From NCBI RefSeq assembly GCF_000495795.1, contig NZ_AWGD01000037.1, forward strand, positions 62,001 through 126,000: 64,000 bases of DNA. Direction: 5' to 3'. The stretch is from Asticcacaulis sp. AC460. GTDB lineage: Bacteria > Pseudomonadota > Alphaproteobacteria > Caulobacterales > Caulobacteraceae. A program made the translations under genes and the position numbers. The notes beneath the pieces are model-generated. The model did no database searches. It was not told the DNA's origin and worked only from the letters and a program-made list of their open reading frames with translations. This document shows positions 8,452 through 16,604 of this stretch, piece after piece (the stretch's first letter is position 1; each line of letters opens with the position of its first letter).

Positions 8452-9390
8452 ATGACCCTGTTGGCTGGTGTCGATCGCAGACGGATGATGAACGCCGGGC
8501 TTGGCCTGGGCTGCGCCGTGATGCTCGGCGGTCTGCCGGGCTGCGGCCGCAAGGATCCCGAGTCCGAAATCATCCCCGACGGTACCGAGGGCGAGGAGGT
8601 CATCGACCCCAAGCTGGCGCGGCAGGAAGGGACGATCGAATGGGCGGTCGTCGGCAGTTGGCGCAGCACCACGGACAAGGCCCGCGACAAGTTCCGTCAT
8701 CCGATCGCCCTGCTGAACTTTTTCGAGGTCCGCCCCAAACATACCGTCGTCGATATGTGGCCGGGCTTCGGTTACATGAGCGAAATTCTGGCGCCCTATC
8801 TGACGCATGGCAAGGGGCGCTATGTCGCCGCCCTGTTTGAAAAAGCCAAGGCCGACCAGGCCCAGGGGGCTTTGAACGAAAAATACCGCGAGCGTTTCTC
8901 CAGCAACAAGAAACTGTATGGCGCAGTCGATTTCACCGAGTTCGGCCCGGACAGCGGGGCCTTGGTGCCGGCGGGAACGGCGGACTGTGTCCTGATGCTT
9001 CTGGTGATCCAGGACTGGATGATCCGCGGATCGGTGGAGAAGGCCTTCGAGGATGCCTTTGCCGCGCTGAAGCCTGGCGGCATACTGGGGGTCGAGCAGC
9101 ATCGCGCCGATATCGGCGCCGCCCAGGAGCCGGCCGGGGCCCAGGGCTATGTCCAGGAGCCGTTCGTGCGCCAGTTGGCGGCGGAAGCCGGGTTCCAGTT
9201 CGTCAAGGCCAGCGAGATCAACGCCAATCCGAAGGATGACAAAGATCATCCTTTCGGGGTATGGACATTGCCACCGTATCGTCAGACCGCGGAACGCGGC
9301 CAGCCGCCCAACCCCGAGTTCGACGGCGCCTTGTATGAGTCCATAGGGGAGAGCGACCGCATGACCTTGAAATTCAGGAAGCCGCAATGA
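8452..9390 (+). CDS. Exported class I SAM-dependent methyltransferase (COG4798-like)
   Basis: The ATG at 8452 gives a 312-residue protein. It starts with a twin-arginine-like signal (DRRRMMNAGLGLG) and a lipobox-like LPGC, followed by a Rossmann methyltransferase. Motif I is TVVDMWPGFGYMSEIL, and a later motif is AALKPGGILGVEQHRA. It matches the predicted-methyltransferase family that is annotated as exported in many proteobacteria; the substrate is unknown. A TTG at 8398 is also open but adds a non-signal extension. The stop overlaps the next gene's ATG (ATGA), so the two proteins are co-translated. Confidence 0.8.
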   Translation: MTLLAGVDRRRMMNAGLGLGCAVMLGGLPGCGRKDPESEIIPDGTEGEEVIDPKLARQEGTIEWAVVGSWRSTTDKARDKFRHPIALLNFFEVRPKHTVVDMWPGFGYMSEILAPYLTHGKGRYVAALFEKAKADQAQGALNEKYRERFSSNKKLYGAVDFTEFGPDSGALVPAGTADCVLMLLVIQDWMIRGSVEKAFEDAFAALKPGGILGVEQHRADIGAAQEPAGAQGYVQEPFVRQLAAEAGFQFVKASEINANPKDDKDHPFGVWTLPPYRQTAERGQPPNPEFDGALYESIGESDRMTLKFRKPQ

Positions 9391-10499
9391 GCCGTATTGC
9401 TGCCCTGTCTGCCAATGCGCCTTTGATGTCGGTGCCGGAATCGCGTGCGCCGGAAGGTGGTTCGGGTGAATGGTACCGTGGCGCCGGCGGTTTGCGGCTG
9501 CGGCTGGGTTTTTGGGAGCCCAAGCGTCCGGCGCGCGGCACGGTGTTCGTTTCGCCGGGCCGGTCCGAGCCGATCGAGAAATATTATGAGATTATCCGCG
9601 ACCTGCTGGCGCGGGATATGTGCGTTGTGGCGCATGACTGGCGCGGGCAGGGGCTGTCGGCGCGTTTGCTGCCCGACCGGCTGAAGTGCCATGCCCGGGC
9701 GGCCGATGAGTTCATGGACGATTTCCAGCGGCTGTTGGATGCGTTTGAAGACCGGGCGCCCAAGCCGTGGCTGATGCTGGGCCATTCGATGGGCGCGGCT
9801 TTGAACCTGATGACCCTGATCAAGGGCGAACCGCGCATTTCGGGGGCGTTTTTCACCAATCCAATGCTGCGGATGAAGACCGGCAAGCACTCGCTGTGGT
9901 CGGTGAATTTCCAGACCAACTGGCAGGTCAATCACGGCCGCGGCACGGACTATGTGCCGGAAATTTTCGACGATCCGTTCGAACATACCTTCGACAACGA
10001 TGCTTTGACGCATGACCGGACGCGATATGAGACCTGGCGCGAGCAGTTGTTCGCCTGTCCGCACCTGGCGGTCGGTTCGCCCACCTGGGGCTGGCTGTCG
10101 TTCGCCCTGAAGGTCGGGGAGACCCTGCTGAGAGATAAGGGCAAGGTGGCCAAGAAGGTCAAGACGCCGATTACCCTGCTGTGCTCGGGCGACGATCACC
10201 TGATCAATAAGCAGCCCTCGAAGCAGTTCGCCAAGAAGCTGGGCAAGGCCAACTATATCGAGATTGCCGGCGCCGAACATGAGTTGCTGATCGAGTCCGA
10301 CGACTATCGCGCTGAGGCGATACGTCACCTGGATGAGTTGCTGGACTTCGTGGCCCCGCGCGGCGTTGCGGGTGAGGTTCGCCGCGAGATGCCGGCCCTG
10401 GCTGAGGATGAGTTGCCGGAGGATGTGGCGCTGTCGGGTGACGACGGGCTGCCCGAAGACGTCGGCGGTGCCTCGGAAGAGGACCAGAAAAGCGCGTAA
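9387..10499 (+). CDS. Alpha/beta hydrolase, lysophospholipase-like
   Basis: The 370-residue protein has a full serine-hydrolase triad: nucleophile Ser in LGHSMGAALN, Asp in LCSGDDHLIN and His in AGAEHELLIES. The early DWRGQGLS motif places it near the PldB/monoacylglycerol-lipase group. No signal peptide is seen. The last 45 residues or so are an acidic low-complexity tail (ELPEDVALSGDDGLPEDVG) unusual for the family. The ATG overlaps the methyltransferase stop by 4 bp. A bidirectional terminator follows. Confidence 0.88.
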   Translation: MSRIAALSANAPLMSVPESRAPEGGSGEWYRGAGGLRLRLGFWEPKRPARGTVFVSPGRSEPIEKYYEIIRDLLARDMCVVAHDWRGQGLSARLLPDRLKCHARAADEFMDDFQRLLDAFEDRAPKPWLMLGHSMGAALNLMTLIKGEPRISGAFFTNPMLRMKTGKHSLWSVNFQTNWQVNHGRGTDYVPEIFDDPFEHTFDNDALTHDRTRYETWREQLFACPHLAVGSPTWGWLSFALKVGETLLRDKGKVAKKVKTPITLLCSGDDHLINKQPSKQFAKKLGKANYIEIAGAEHELLIESDDYRAEAIRHLDELLDFVAPRGVAGEVRREMPALAEDELPEDVALSGDDGLPEDVGGASEEDQKSA

Positions 10500-10541
10500 A
10501 CTTATGGGGCGTGGGGCCTGCGGCCCCACATCTTTCTTCCC

Positions 10542-10586
10542 TTCAATAAAAAAGCCCGTCCCTTGGGACTGGGCTTTTTTATTGAA
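10542..10586. terminator. Bidirectional intrinsic terminator
   Basis: Near-perfect hairpin with 16-bp outer arms (TTCAATAAAAAAGCCC and its complement) plus an inner TCCC/GGGA stem, and A- and T-runs on both sides. It separates the convergent hydrolase and hisN genes and serves both. Confidence 0.92.
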
Positions 10587-10628
10587 AAGAATAAGTCGAG
10601 GGGTCGCGGCCCCCTCGACCCCATAACT

Positions 10629-11441
10629 TTACGTGTTTGCGGCCCCCTTCAGGTGCTCCAGCGCCGCTTCGACCAGCTCACGCGAACACCCGGCAATCAC
10701 CTGACCCGCCGTATCCGGTACAGGCTCCCCGCGCCAATCGGTGACCACGCCGCCGGCGTTTTCGATAACGGGGATGATGGCTTCGATATCCCAGGGCTTC
10801 AGCCCGGTTTCCAGGGCGATGTCCATGGTTCCCAGGGCGACCATGGCGAAGGCATAGGCGTCGCAGCCATAGCGCGCCAGCTTCACGGCCTTCAACAGGC
10901 TCCCATAGGCCTCGCCCTCGATGCCGGGGAACAGATTCGGATCGGTCGTGCCGATCACGGCGTCATGCAGGCCGGCACAACCACGCACCTTCAACGGCGT
11001 GTCGCCGCGCGGCGTGATCAGGCGCGACCCCAGGGGCGAACCTAAGAAAACTTCCTGCAGATAGGGTTGCGCAATGACGCCCAATACCGGTCGGCCGCGA
11101 TGGCGCAGGCCGATCAGGGTCGTCCACAAGGGCAATCCGGAAATAAAGGCGCGCGTTCCGTCGACCGGATCCAGCACCCATACGAACTCGGCGTCGGTGT
11201 TTTCCTCGCCATATTCCTCGCCGATGATGCCATGGTCGGGGAAATGACGGTTGATCAGGGCGCGAATGGCGCGCTCAGCCCCCTTGTCGGCCTCGGTGAC
11301 GGGGTCGAAACGGGACAGGTGAGCCAGCTTGTTGTCGGTGTCGAGGCCGGTGCGGAACAGCGGCAGGGCGGCGGCACCGGCAGCGGCGGCGAGTTCGAGC
11401 GCGAAGGCTTCGAGACGGGCAAAATCGGGTGTGTCGGACAT
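10629..11441 (-). CDS. hisN: Histidinol-phosphatase, IMPase type
   Basis: The 270-residue IMPase-superfamily protein has IIGEEYGEE, VLDPVDGTRAFISGLPLW and KPWDIEAIIP. The RAFISG/GLPLWTTLIGL version of the motif is typical of HisN (L-histidinol-phosphate phosphatase, penultimate step of histidine synthesis) rather than SuhB (TTNFMHG). I use the ATG at 11441; the longer frame to a TTG at 11501 adds an Arg/His-rich tail without a ribosome site. The terminator at 10542-10586 lies downstream. Confidence 0.88.
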   Translation of the reverse strand: MSDTPDFARLEAFALELAAAAGAAALPLFRTGLDTDNKLAHLSRFDPVTEADKGAERAIRALINRHFPDHGIIGEEYGEENTDAEFVWVLDPVDGTRAFISGLPLWTTLIGLRHRGRPVLGVIAQPYLQEVFLGSPLGSRLITPRGDTPLKVRGCAGLHDAVIGTTDPNLFPGIEGEAYGSLLKAVKLARYGCDAYAFAMVALGTMDIALETGLKPWDIEAIIPVIENAGGVVTDWRGEPVPDTAGQVIAGCSRELVEAALEHLKGAANT

Positions 11442-11509
11442 GTGGACCCGCTTACTGTGGTTCAGCGGGCGGGTCCAGTCACGAACACGAGGATTTTGCA
11501 AACGGCGGT

Positions 11510-11893
11510 TTAGGCCGCTTGTTCGCTCTCACCGTTGAGCGACTTCGCCAGGTCCAGCAGACGGCGGCGCGGACGCTCCGACAGGCGATAATAGGCCTGG
11601 ATCAGGTCCAGGGTTTCCTTGCGCGAGAACACTTCGATGCCCTCGTTGTTGACCGCGGCGACTTCGGTCTTCTCGTCGCTCAGGCCATCGTAGAAATAGT
11701 TGATCGGGGTTTCCAGCGCCTTGGCCAGTTGGAAGAGACGGGCGGCCGAAATCCGGTTGGCGCCGCATTCATATTTCTGGATCTGCTGGAAACGGATGCC
11801 GACGGCCAGAGCCAGTTGCTGTTGGGTCAGCCCCAGCAGACGGCGACGACGACGCAGACGCTTGCCGAGGTGTAAATCGATATCGGTGGCCAT
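11510..11893 (-). CDS. XRE-family transcriptional regulator
   Basis: The 127-residue protein has an N-terminal Cro/CI-type helix-turn-helix (LGKRLRRRRRLLGLTQQQLALAVGIRFQQIQKYECGANRISAARLFQLAKAL, about residues 8-60) and a helical tail. GIRFQQIQKYE is the recognition helix shared with the PraR/PhrR-type regulators of alphaproteobacteria. The ATG at 11893 is the conserved family start (MATDIDLHLG); the longer open frame upstream is noise. Targets are unknown. Confidence 0.9.
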   Translation of the reverse strand: MATDIDLHLGKRLRRRRRLLGLTQQQLALAVGIRFQQIQKYECGANRISAARLFQLAKALETPINYFYDGLSDEKTEVAAVNNEGIEVFSRKETLDLIQAYYRLSERPRRRLLDLAKSLNGESEQAA

Positions 11894-12012
11894 GTGTAAG
11901 AACCCCTGAACTTGTTCGTGTTGCACGCGTCCCAAAGTGGAACGGCTCGCGTAACAGGGTTCAAACCTCGTGCCACGGGAAAGTCGGGTGGAAATGCCAC
12001 CTGGAACGGGAG

Positions 12013-13302
12013 TCATCCGCGCTTTTTGGCTTCTTCGCGCAGCAATCTGACCCAAAGCCGTCCCGTGGTGCGCGAAATCTCCGCCTCCAGCCGGAGGTCC
12101 GCCGGCCCCGGCATGTGCCCAAAGGCCTCTTCCTGGCAAATCTCGGCCAGCTTTTCGTCGCTCAACAGGCGATCGGTCCGGCTGTGCAAGGTCAGGGCCT
12201 TGACCAACCCCGCCCCCAGGCTGGCGGCGGCGGCCACGGCGCAACTGACCGCGGGCATCCACCCCAATCCGCCCCAGACCACACCGGCAGCGAGCGCCGC
12301 GCCTGCCGCTACAACAGCGCCGCTCAACCAGCGCAGACGCCGGTTAATGTGCGGCACACTCATCGTGCCGCCGATGCCGGCCCGCCGGCGGTGAACCAAG
12401 GCCTGATCCAAGGCTTCCAGGCCGCGCGACTGATGCACCATGGCCATGGCCCGCATATGCAGGACGGTACAGGCGCGGTTGCCGCGCAGCAGCCCGTACA
12501 GGGCGAAGATCAGGCGGACATTCCCCTCGGTCTTCTCCGTCAGTTCGATTTCGGCCGCATCCTCGCGCAGATGGCCGACGGCATGGAACAGGGCCTGGAT
12601 CAGTTCGATCAGCTTCTCCTGACGTTGTTCCGTTGCCATCCGCGTCTCCAGGCTTGCCTTCTCGATGTCCGTGGCCAGGTCCTTGAGCGCCAGACTGCGG
12701 ACATGTCGGTTCAGGCGGTCGATCACCTCTCCGCCGCCCAGGACAACCAGCGGCGCGACCGCAGCCAGTGCCGGCAGGGCGGCAAGGGCGCAGGCCGCGG
12801 CGGCAAGGGCGCCCGTCACGGCCAGAAGGATCGCCCGGTTCTGATCCTCGGCGTCGCGGCGGTAAAGCGTCCGGGCTGTCTCCGCTAACCGTTCGTCGAA
12901 CTCCGTCACCCAGGCCGCCTGCCGCCGCCGCACCTGGCGGTCGGGCACATCCAGGTCGCCCAGAGGCACGGGCTGATCAAAGGCCTGCGCGTAGGCCTCG
13001 ATCGCCAGTCCCACCGTGGAGGCCGCCGGCTGGCCGTCGCTGCGCCGGATCGCGTCGAAGAGGGCGATCGCCGCGGTATCTCCGGCCGTGGCCGACAGGT
13101 TCAGCGGCTGCAACCTGGCCATGGCCTCTGAATCCGCCAGGAAAGCGGCCAGGGAGTCGGCGGTTTGGTTGGGCGGATGAAGGGGTTTTACGCCCGCTGC
13201 CTTGTCCTTGAGATGGCGGTTTCGGAACCATTCCAGAAAGGCCGGCCCGCCGCCGTTATGATTTTGATAGAAAAGAGTTTGCGTCCTCAGACTGCGACTC
13301 AT
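12013..13302 (-). CDS. Hypothetical membrane protein
   Basis: The 429-residue protein has two pairs of hydrophobic Ala-rich helices (about residues 165-200 and 315-365). They are separated by a long charged helical stretch (ATDIEKASLETRMATEQRQEKLIELIQALFHAV) that looks coiled-coil. I recognise no family. AGGAGC lies 5-10 nt upstream of the ATG at 13302, which decides the start; a longer frame would read through a hairpin repeat. No operon partner is visible. Confidence 0.7.
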   Translation of the reverse strand: MSRSLRTQTLFYQNHNGGGPAFLEWFRNRHLKDKAAGVKPLHPPNQTADSLAAFLADSEAMARLQPLNLSATAGDTAAIALFDAIRRSDGQPAASTVGLAIEAYAQAFDQPVPLGDLDVPDRQVRRRQAAWVTEFDERLAETARTLYRRDAEDQNRAILLAVTGALAAAACALAALPALAAVAPLVVLGGGEVIDRLNRHVRSLALKDLATDIEKASLETRMATEQRQEKLIELIQALFHAVGHLREDAAEIELTEKTEGNVRLIFALYGLLRGNRACTVLHMRAMAMVHQSRGLEALDQALVHRRRAGIGGTMSVPHINRRLRWLSGAVVAAGAALAAGVVWGGLGWMPAVSCAVAAAASLGAGLVKALTLHSRTDRLLSDEKLAEICQEEAFGHMPGPADLRLEAEISRTTGRLWVRLLREEAKKRG

Positions 13303-13393
13303 TCGTGCTCCTGCCGATGAGACACCTCTGTCCCGGCAGGCGGCCCGAAGGCGCATGCGCTCCCAGGCCGCCCGCAAGGCAGCCATGTCATGA

Positions 13394-13441
13394 GCCTCAT
13401 GCCAAAAAGTGGAGGCCACTTTTTGGATAAACATGAGGCGT
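13394..13441. repeat. Hairpin repeat, copy 1
   Basis: Outer arms GCCTCAT/ATGAGGC enclose an inner CCAAAAAGTGG, a 3-nt loop AGG and CCACTTTTTGG, with a bulge ATAAA on one side. A copy differing only in the loop and one arm base is at 62573-62620. It lies 5' of the preceding membrane-protein gene. Confidence 0.85.
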
Positions 13442-13704
13442 CAACCTCAGTGCTAAAATCGGAAGGGAGCTGTCTTCGCCAAAAGGTCGCTTCGATCCGT
13501 TGGGGCCTCGTTACCCCTGAAAACGCCGCGGCACCTCGCGCGTTTGGCGCAACTTTATCAGATGCTAGGTGACAGTTTTGTGATGGTTAACGGAAGTTGT
13601 CGCATAATCTGTCACAATGGCGGATATTGTTGACGGACGTTGTAAAATCAACACCTTTGAGACGCAGCCTTGTCCAATACATTGTTGTGTGGTAGTATGA
13701 ACTT

Positions 13705-13858
13705 GTCATTCGGCGGAAAAATATCCGCAACACTTCACGTTCTGCAAAAACACTTTGCAGATGGGGTGGGATGTGTTATCCCAGACTCCGCCAAAAGGTC
13801 GCTTCCGCAAGGATTGCGAACAGAGAAAAGCCTCCGGAAATCTCCGGAGGCTTTTCTT
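13705..13858 (+). ncRNA. Candidate small RNA
   Basis: A promoter-like TTGTCC (13670) and TAGTAT (13693) with 17-bp spacing is followed by three successive hairpins: 13713-13728, 13742-13760 and 13767-13783. A terminator follows at 13824-13857. No open reading frame with a ribosome site is present. The terminator could instead belong only to the converging glycosidase gene, so this is a hypothesis. It does not fold as 6S RNA by eye. Confidence 0.3.
13824..13857. terminator. Bidirectional intrinsic terminator
   Basis: 15-bp stem AGAAAAGCCTCCGGA (13824-13838) with its complement at 13843-13857 and a 4-nt loop. It lies 9 bp beyond the stop of the leftward GH78-like gene. Confidence 0.85.
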
Positions 13859-13865
13859 ATGGCGG

Positions 13866-15494
13866 TCAGACGATCTGCTGGCCGTATTGCCGCAGCAGAT
13901 ACGACGGCGTGCAACTCCAGGCATGGCAGAAGCTGTTGACGTGGAAGTCGTTGTACGGCGCGATGCGCGGATTATCCGGCGAATAGGCTTCCCAGAAGGT
14001 ATCCGCCCCGGCCTTCAGCATGCCGCCCCAATAGGCGCGCATCATCGCCACGGCCTCGGCGTCGCAGCCGGCCAGGAACAGCGCCTCGACGACATAGTGG
14101 TTGAGATAGGGCGTCCGCGGCCGAATGGTGTCCGCACCCTTCAAAGCTGCGCGCAACGCCTTGGTCTGCAAGCTCTTGCCACCGACACCGGCGATCGTCA
14201 TCCATGCCTGCGAGGCCAGCGACACCTGACGGTTGGGGCCGCTGACGAAGACCCCGGCCTTGCGGTCGTAGAACTTCGCCAGGGTCGCTTTTTCCATGGC
14301 CGCGATGCGCGCGCCATAGGCGGCCACCTCGGCCGTCAGGCCCAAGGCCCGGGCCAGTTCCACCACGCGCTTGAGACCATAGATATAGATGGCCTGCATG
14401 GCTGCAGCGCGGTCGAGCGTGTCGTGCCAGTCGATGAAAACCCAGACCTTTTCCGGGATGACGAAGACATCGTCCTTGACCAGGCCGTACAGGATCTCCA
14501 GCTGGCGCAGCGCCGTCGGCCACAGATCGCCGCCGGTCGCCACATCGCCGGTCGCCTTGACATAATCAGCCAACGTCACAGCAAAAAAGACGGCGTAGTC
14601 ATAGGGGAAGTCGCCCGCGCGGGCCGGTTTCGGCAATTCATAGACATCGCCCGGCAACAGGCCGTCTTCGCGCGGAAAGGCCGCCAGCAGGTAGAGACAG
14701 CGTTTGACCAGGTCGTCATTGCGATAGCTGACATAGCTGGTCAGGGCCTGCAGACGCAGGTCGCCGGTCCATAACCTCTGGTCGCGGCGCGGGCCGTCCT
14801 CGAACACGGTCTGCATGCAGTCGCGCAAGGTGGCGGCGGCAACCACGTCCATCTGCTTCAGGTCGTCGGGCATGCCGGCCGGCAAGGACGGCAACTCACC
14901 TGTCGCCGAGGTCACGGCATGGGCTTTCACGTTTTTGAACGTCACCCCGAAGCTGGACGAGGTATCGATGATCTCAACCTTGACGAAACGGAAGGCGTAG
15001 CGGCGTGGCAACCGCACCGGCTGCGGCAGGTAGTCGATGGTGACGATCTCTTCCGGCAGCCACGATTGCGATAGCCAGCCGGTATAGGGATGGAAGGGCT
15101 CGGCGACGTCGCTGATCAACTCGCCGAAGACGAAACGCATACGCGCCGGCGCATCGACATTGGGCCCGACCCCGATCAGGTCGAACGACAGGAATCCGGT
15201 GCGGTGCCCGCCAAAATCGATGATCAGCGAGTCGCCTTTCTTCAGCACCCGGCTTTCCAGGTCAGCCACCGTGCCGGCGGCCTCGATCTGCCAATACAAA
15301 GGATGGCCGGCGTCGGCCACCGGCGTGATCAGGCCTTTCGGCGCCTGGACAGTCTCGGTCAGGGACGGTTTGGAGGCCGCCGCCTTGGCCAGGAAATTCG
15401 CCGACCTGTCCTGCGCCTGCACCTGAGGCGCCAACCCCGCTCCAAACAGGGCCAGCACGCTGCCGGTTGCCCGCAGCATATTCCGCCGATTCAT
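13866..15494 (-). CDS. GH78-like (alpha-L-rhamnosidase type) glycoside hydrolase, Tat-exported
   Basis: The 542-residue protein has a twin-arginine-like leader (NRRNMLRATGS, ending VQAQ). After an N-terminal beta domain comes an (alpha/alpha)6 barrel with the GH78 signature EDGPRRDQRLWTGDLRLQA (general acid region) and a Glu in GADTFWEAYSPDN as likely base. It would remove terminal rhamnose or a related deoxysugar from plant or microbial glycans in the periplasm. It is shorter than most GH78 enzymes (about 900 residues), lacking extra beta domains. A good promoter lies at 15549-15577. Confidence 0.82.
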   Translation of the reverse strand: MNRRNMLRATGSVLALFGAGLAPQVQAQDRSANFLAKAAASKPSLTETVQAPKGLITPVADAGHPLYWQIEAAGTVADLESRVLKKGDSLIIDFGGHRTGFLSFDLIGVGPNVDAPARMRFVFGELISDVAEPFHPYTGWLSQSWLPEEIVTIDYLPQPVRLPRRYAFRFVKVEIIDTSSSFGVTFKNVKAHAVTSATGELPSLPAGMPDDLKQMDVVAAATLRDCMQTVFEDGPRRDQRLWTGDLRLQALTSYVSYRNDDLVKRCLYLLAAFPREDGLLPGDVYELPKPARAGDFPYDYAVFFAVTLADYVKATGDVATGGDLWPTALRQLEILYGLVKDDVFVIPEKVWVFIDWHDTLDRAAAMQAIYIYGLKRVVELARALGLTAEVAAYGARIAAMEKATLAKFYDRKAGVFVSGPNRQVSLASQAWMTIAGVGGKSLQTKALRAALKGADTIRPRTPYLNHYVVEALFLAGCDAEAVAMMRAYWGGMLKAGADTFWEAYSPDNPRIAPYNDFHVNSFCHAWSCTPSYLLRQYGQQIV

Positions 15495-15548
15495 CTGTCT
15501 CTCCCGCTGTGCCGGTTTGGTATTATTAATTTCATATGTTGGAATAAA

Positions 15549-15577
15549 ATTGTAATATATGGATTGTTTTTCGTCAA
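15549..15577 (-). promoter_or_regulatory. Sigma-70-type promoter of the GH78-like gene
   Basis: On the minus strand TTGACG (15577-15572) and TACAAT (15554-15549) are separated by exactly 17 bp, in an AT-rich patch. The predicted start is about 45 nt before the ATG at 15494. Confidence 0.65.
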
Positions 15578-15590
15578 GCGAGCACGAAAA

Positions 15591-15617
15591 AGCCCACGGA
15601 GATGTCTCTCCGTGGGC
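15591..15617 (-). terminator. Intrinsic terminator after rcdA
   Basis: An 11-bp stem (GCCCACGGAGA at 15592-15602, complement at 15607-15617) has an A-run to its left, giving a U-tract for leftward transcription from rcdA. Confidence 0.85.
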
Positions 15618-15641
15618 CTTTCCAAAAAATGGCGGAAATGA

Positions 15642-16157
15642 TTAAGCTTCTGCGCCGAACGCCGACTGCAGACGCTGGAACTGGCTGATCACCGGGTTGA
15701 CCGTGACCTCTTCGGCTTCGGCATCGACGAACATGCGCTTGTCCATGTGCGAGATCCGGTCGTACAGCCGGTTGGAACGGTCCAGCAGATGCAGCAGGCC
15801 CGACGGCAGCACCTGCGGCGCAGCAAAGGCCTCGGCGGCCAACGGCGCGATGCGGTACTTGTCGTCGCAGGCATCCGACGGATCCATGTCGCCTTCGCGC
15901 ACGGCGCGCTGGACCAGCAGCCACGACGCGATCTGCATCAGGCGGGTGGTGAGACGCATGCTTTCGCCGGCATAGACCAGGGCATCTTCACGCGACAGCA
16001 GGCGGGAGTCGCGGCGGCCGTCGCCGTCGAGATAGGCGGCGGTTTCCTCGACCAGAGCCATGCCCTCCTTGAAAGTACGATCGAACAGATCGGAGGAGGC
16101 GAAGTCCCGCACGACGTGCAGGCGCAGGTTCAGGGTCGGAGCGGTGCTTTCGGACAT
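15642..16157 (-). CDS. rcdA: RcdA, regulator of CtrA degradation (DUF1465)
   Basis: The 171-residue DUF1465 protein matches Caulobacter RcdA in length and architecture (three-helix bundle: FDRTFKEGMALVEETAAYLDG, ESMRLTTRLMQIASWLLVQRAV, LDRSNRLYDRISHMDKRMFV). RcdA works with CpdR and PopA to deliver CtrA and other substrates to ClpXP at the cell pole. The acidic, flexible C-terminal tail is also typical. Gene order (quinone oxidoreductase, DUF1192, RcdA) is conserved in alphaproteobacteria. A cluster of TTAA boxes lies about 115 bp upstream. Confidence 0.92.
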   Translation of the reverse strand: MSESTAPTLNLRLHVVRDFASSDLFDRTFKEGMALVEETAAYLDGDGRRDSRLLSREDALVYAGESMRLTTRLMQIASWLLVQRAVREGDMDPSDACDDKYRIAPLAAEAFAAPQVLPSGLLHLLDRSNRLYDRISHMDKRMFVDAEAEEVTVNPVISQFQRLQSAFGAEA

Positions 16158-16268
16158 CTACAAGCCTTGTGCTAACTTTTTTGGGCCTGTTGCGACACGT
16201 GTCATTCCAGACCTTCGGCGGGACGACCTGCAACGCCTGTGCCATTGCAGTGGTACCCTTCAGGGTTA

Positions 16269-16289
16269 TTAAACGTTAACTACCCTTAA
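16269..16289. promoter_or_regulatory. TTAA cluster resembling a CtrA site
   Basis: TTAA occurs at 16269, 16276 and 16286, giving TTAA-N6-TTAA between the last two. The CtrA consensus is TTAA-N7-TTAA, so this is one base short. Position (112-132 bp upstream of rcdA, which is CtrA-controlled in Caulobacter) is suitable. Confidence 0.25.
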
Positions 16290-16497
16290 AAGAGAATAAA
16301 GCCGAAGCCTCCGATAACCGGTTTTTTTTGCTGTCGAGCGCGTCGCGCACCCGTTTGATCTCGCCTTCAAGCGTTACGATGCGGCTGGCCAGGTCCTCGA
16401 CGCTGTACGGCGTCAGATCCTCATGCACCAAACCCTGCAAGGCGGAAGCCCCACCCTGGGCCGGCCGCAGCGATAGCGGCAGATCATCGTCAATCAT
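16276..16497 (-). CDS. DUF1192 small protein
   Basis: The 73-residue protein ends in a Leu-zipper-like helix (YSVEDLASRIVTLEGEIKRVRDALDSKKNRLSEASALF), the DUF1192 pattern. Function is unknown. Members are nearly always next to rcdA and a quinone oxidoreductase gene, as here. It is probably a small coiled-coil dimer. Confidence 0.9.
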   Translation of the reverse strand: MIDDDLPLSLRPAQGGASALQGLVHEDLTPYSVEDLASRIVTLEGEIKRVRDALDSKKNRLSEASALFSFKGS

Positions 16498-16604
16498 CGC
16501 AAAACCTCCCGGCCATATCTCTGGACAAGGCGCCGTTTCCGGCTGATGCTTAAAGAGAGATGAAACGCCTCTTGGGCGAAGACATCAAGAAAAAAGAATC
16601 ACTT

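Larger units (their letters stand above)
13303..13865. other. Gene-free stretch with hairpins
   Basis: No convincing protein gene. The stretch holds the hairpin repeat at 13394-13441 and a 17-bp direct repeat CGCCAAAAGGTCGCTTC at 13477-13493 and 13789-13805. It also holds a run of hairpins ending in a terminator (13713-13857) that could be a small RNA. Confidence 0.7.

Noticed and set aside
13303-13434. N-terminal extension of the 12013 gene
   Set aside because: The extension reads through the same repeat and includes antisense-like residues; AGGAGC supports 13302.
13670-13939. 89-residue open frame in the gap before GH78
   Set aside because: No ribosome site and it crosses the terminator hairpin and the end of the opposite gene.
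16269-16289. True CtrA box
   Set aside because: Spacing is six, not seven; kept only as a weak feature.
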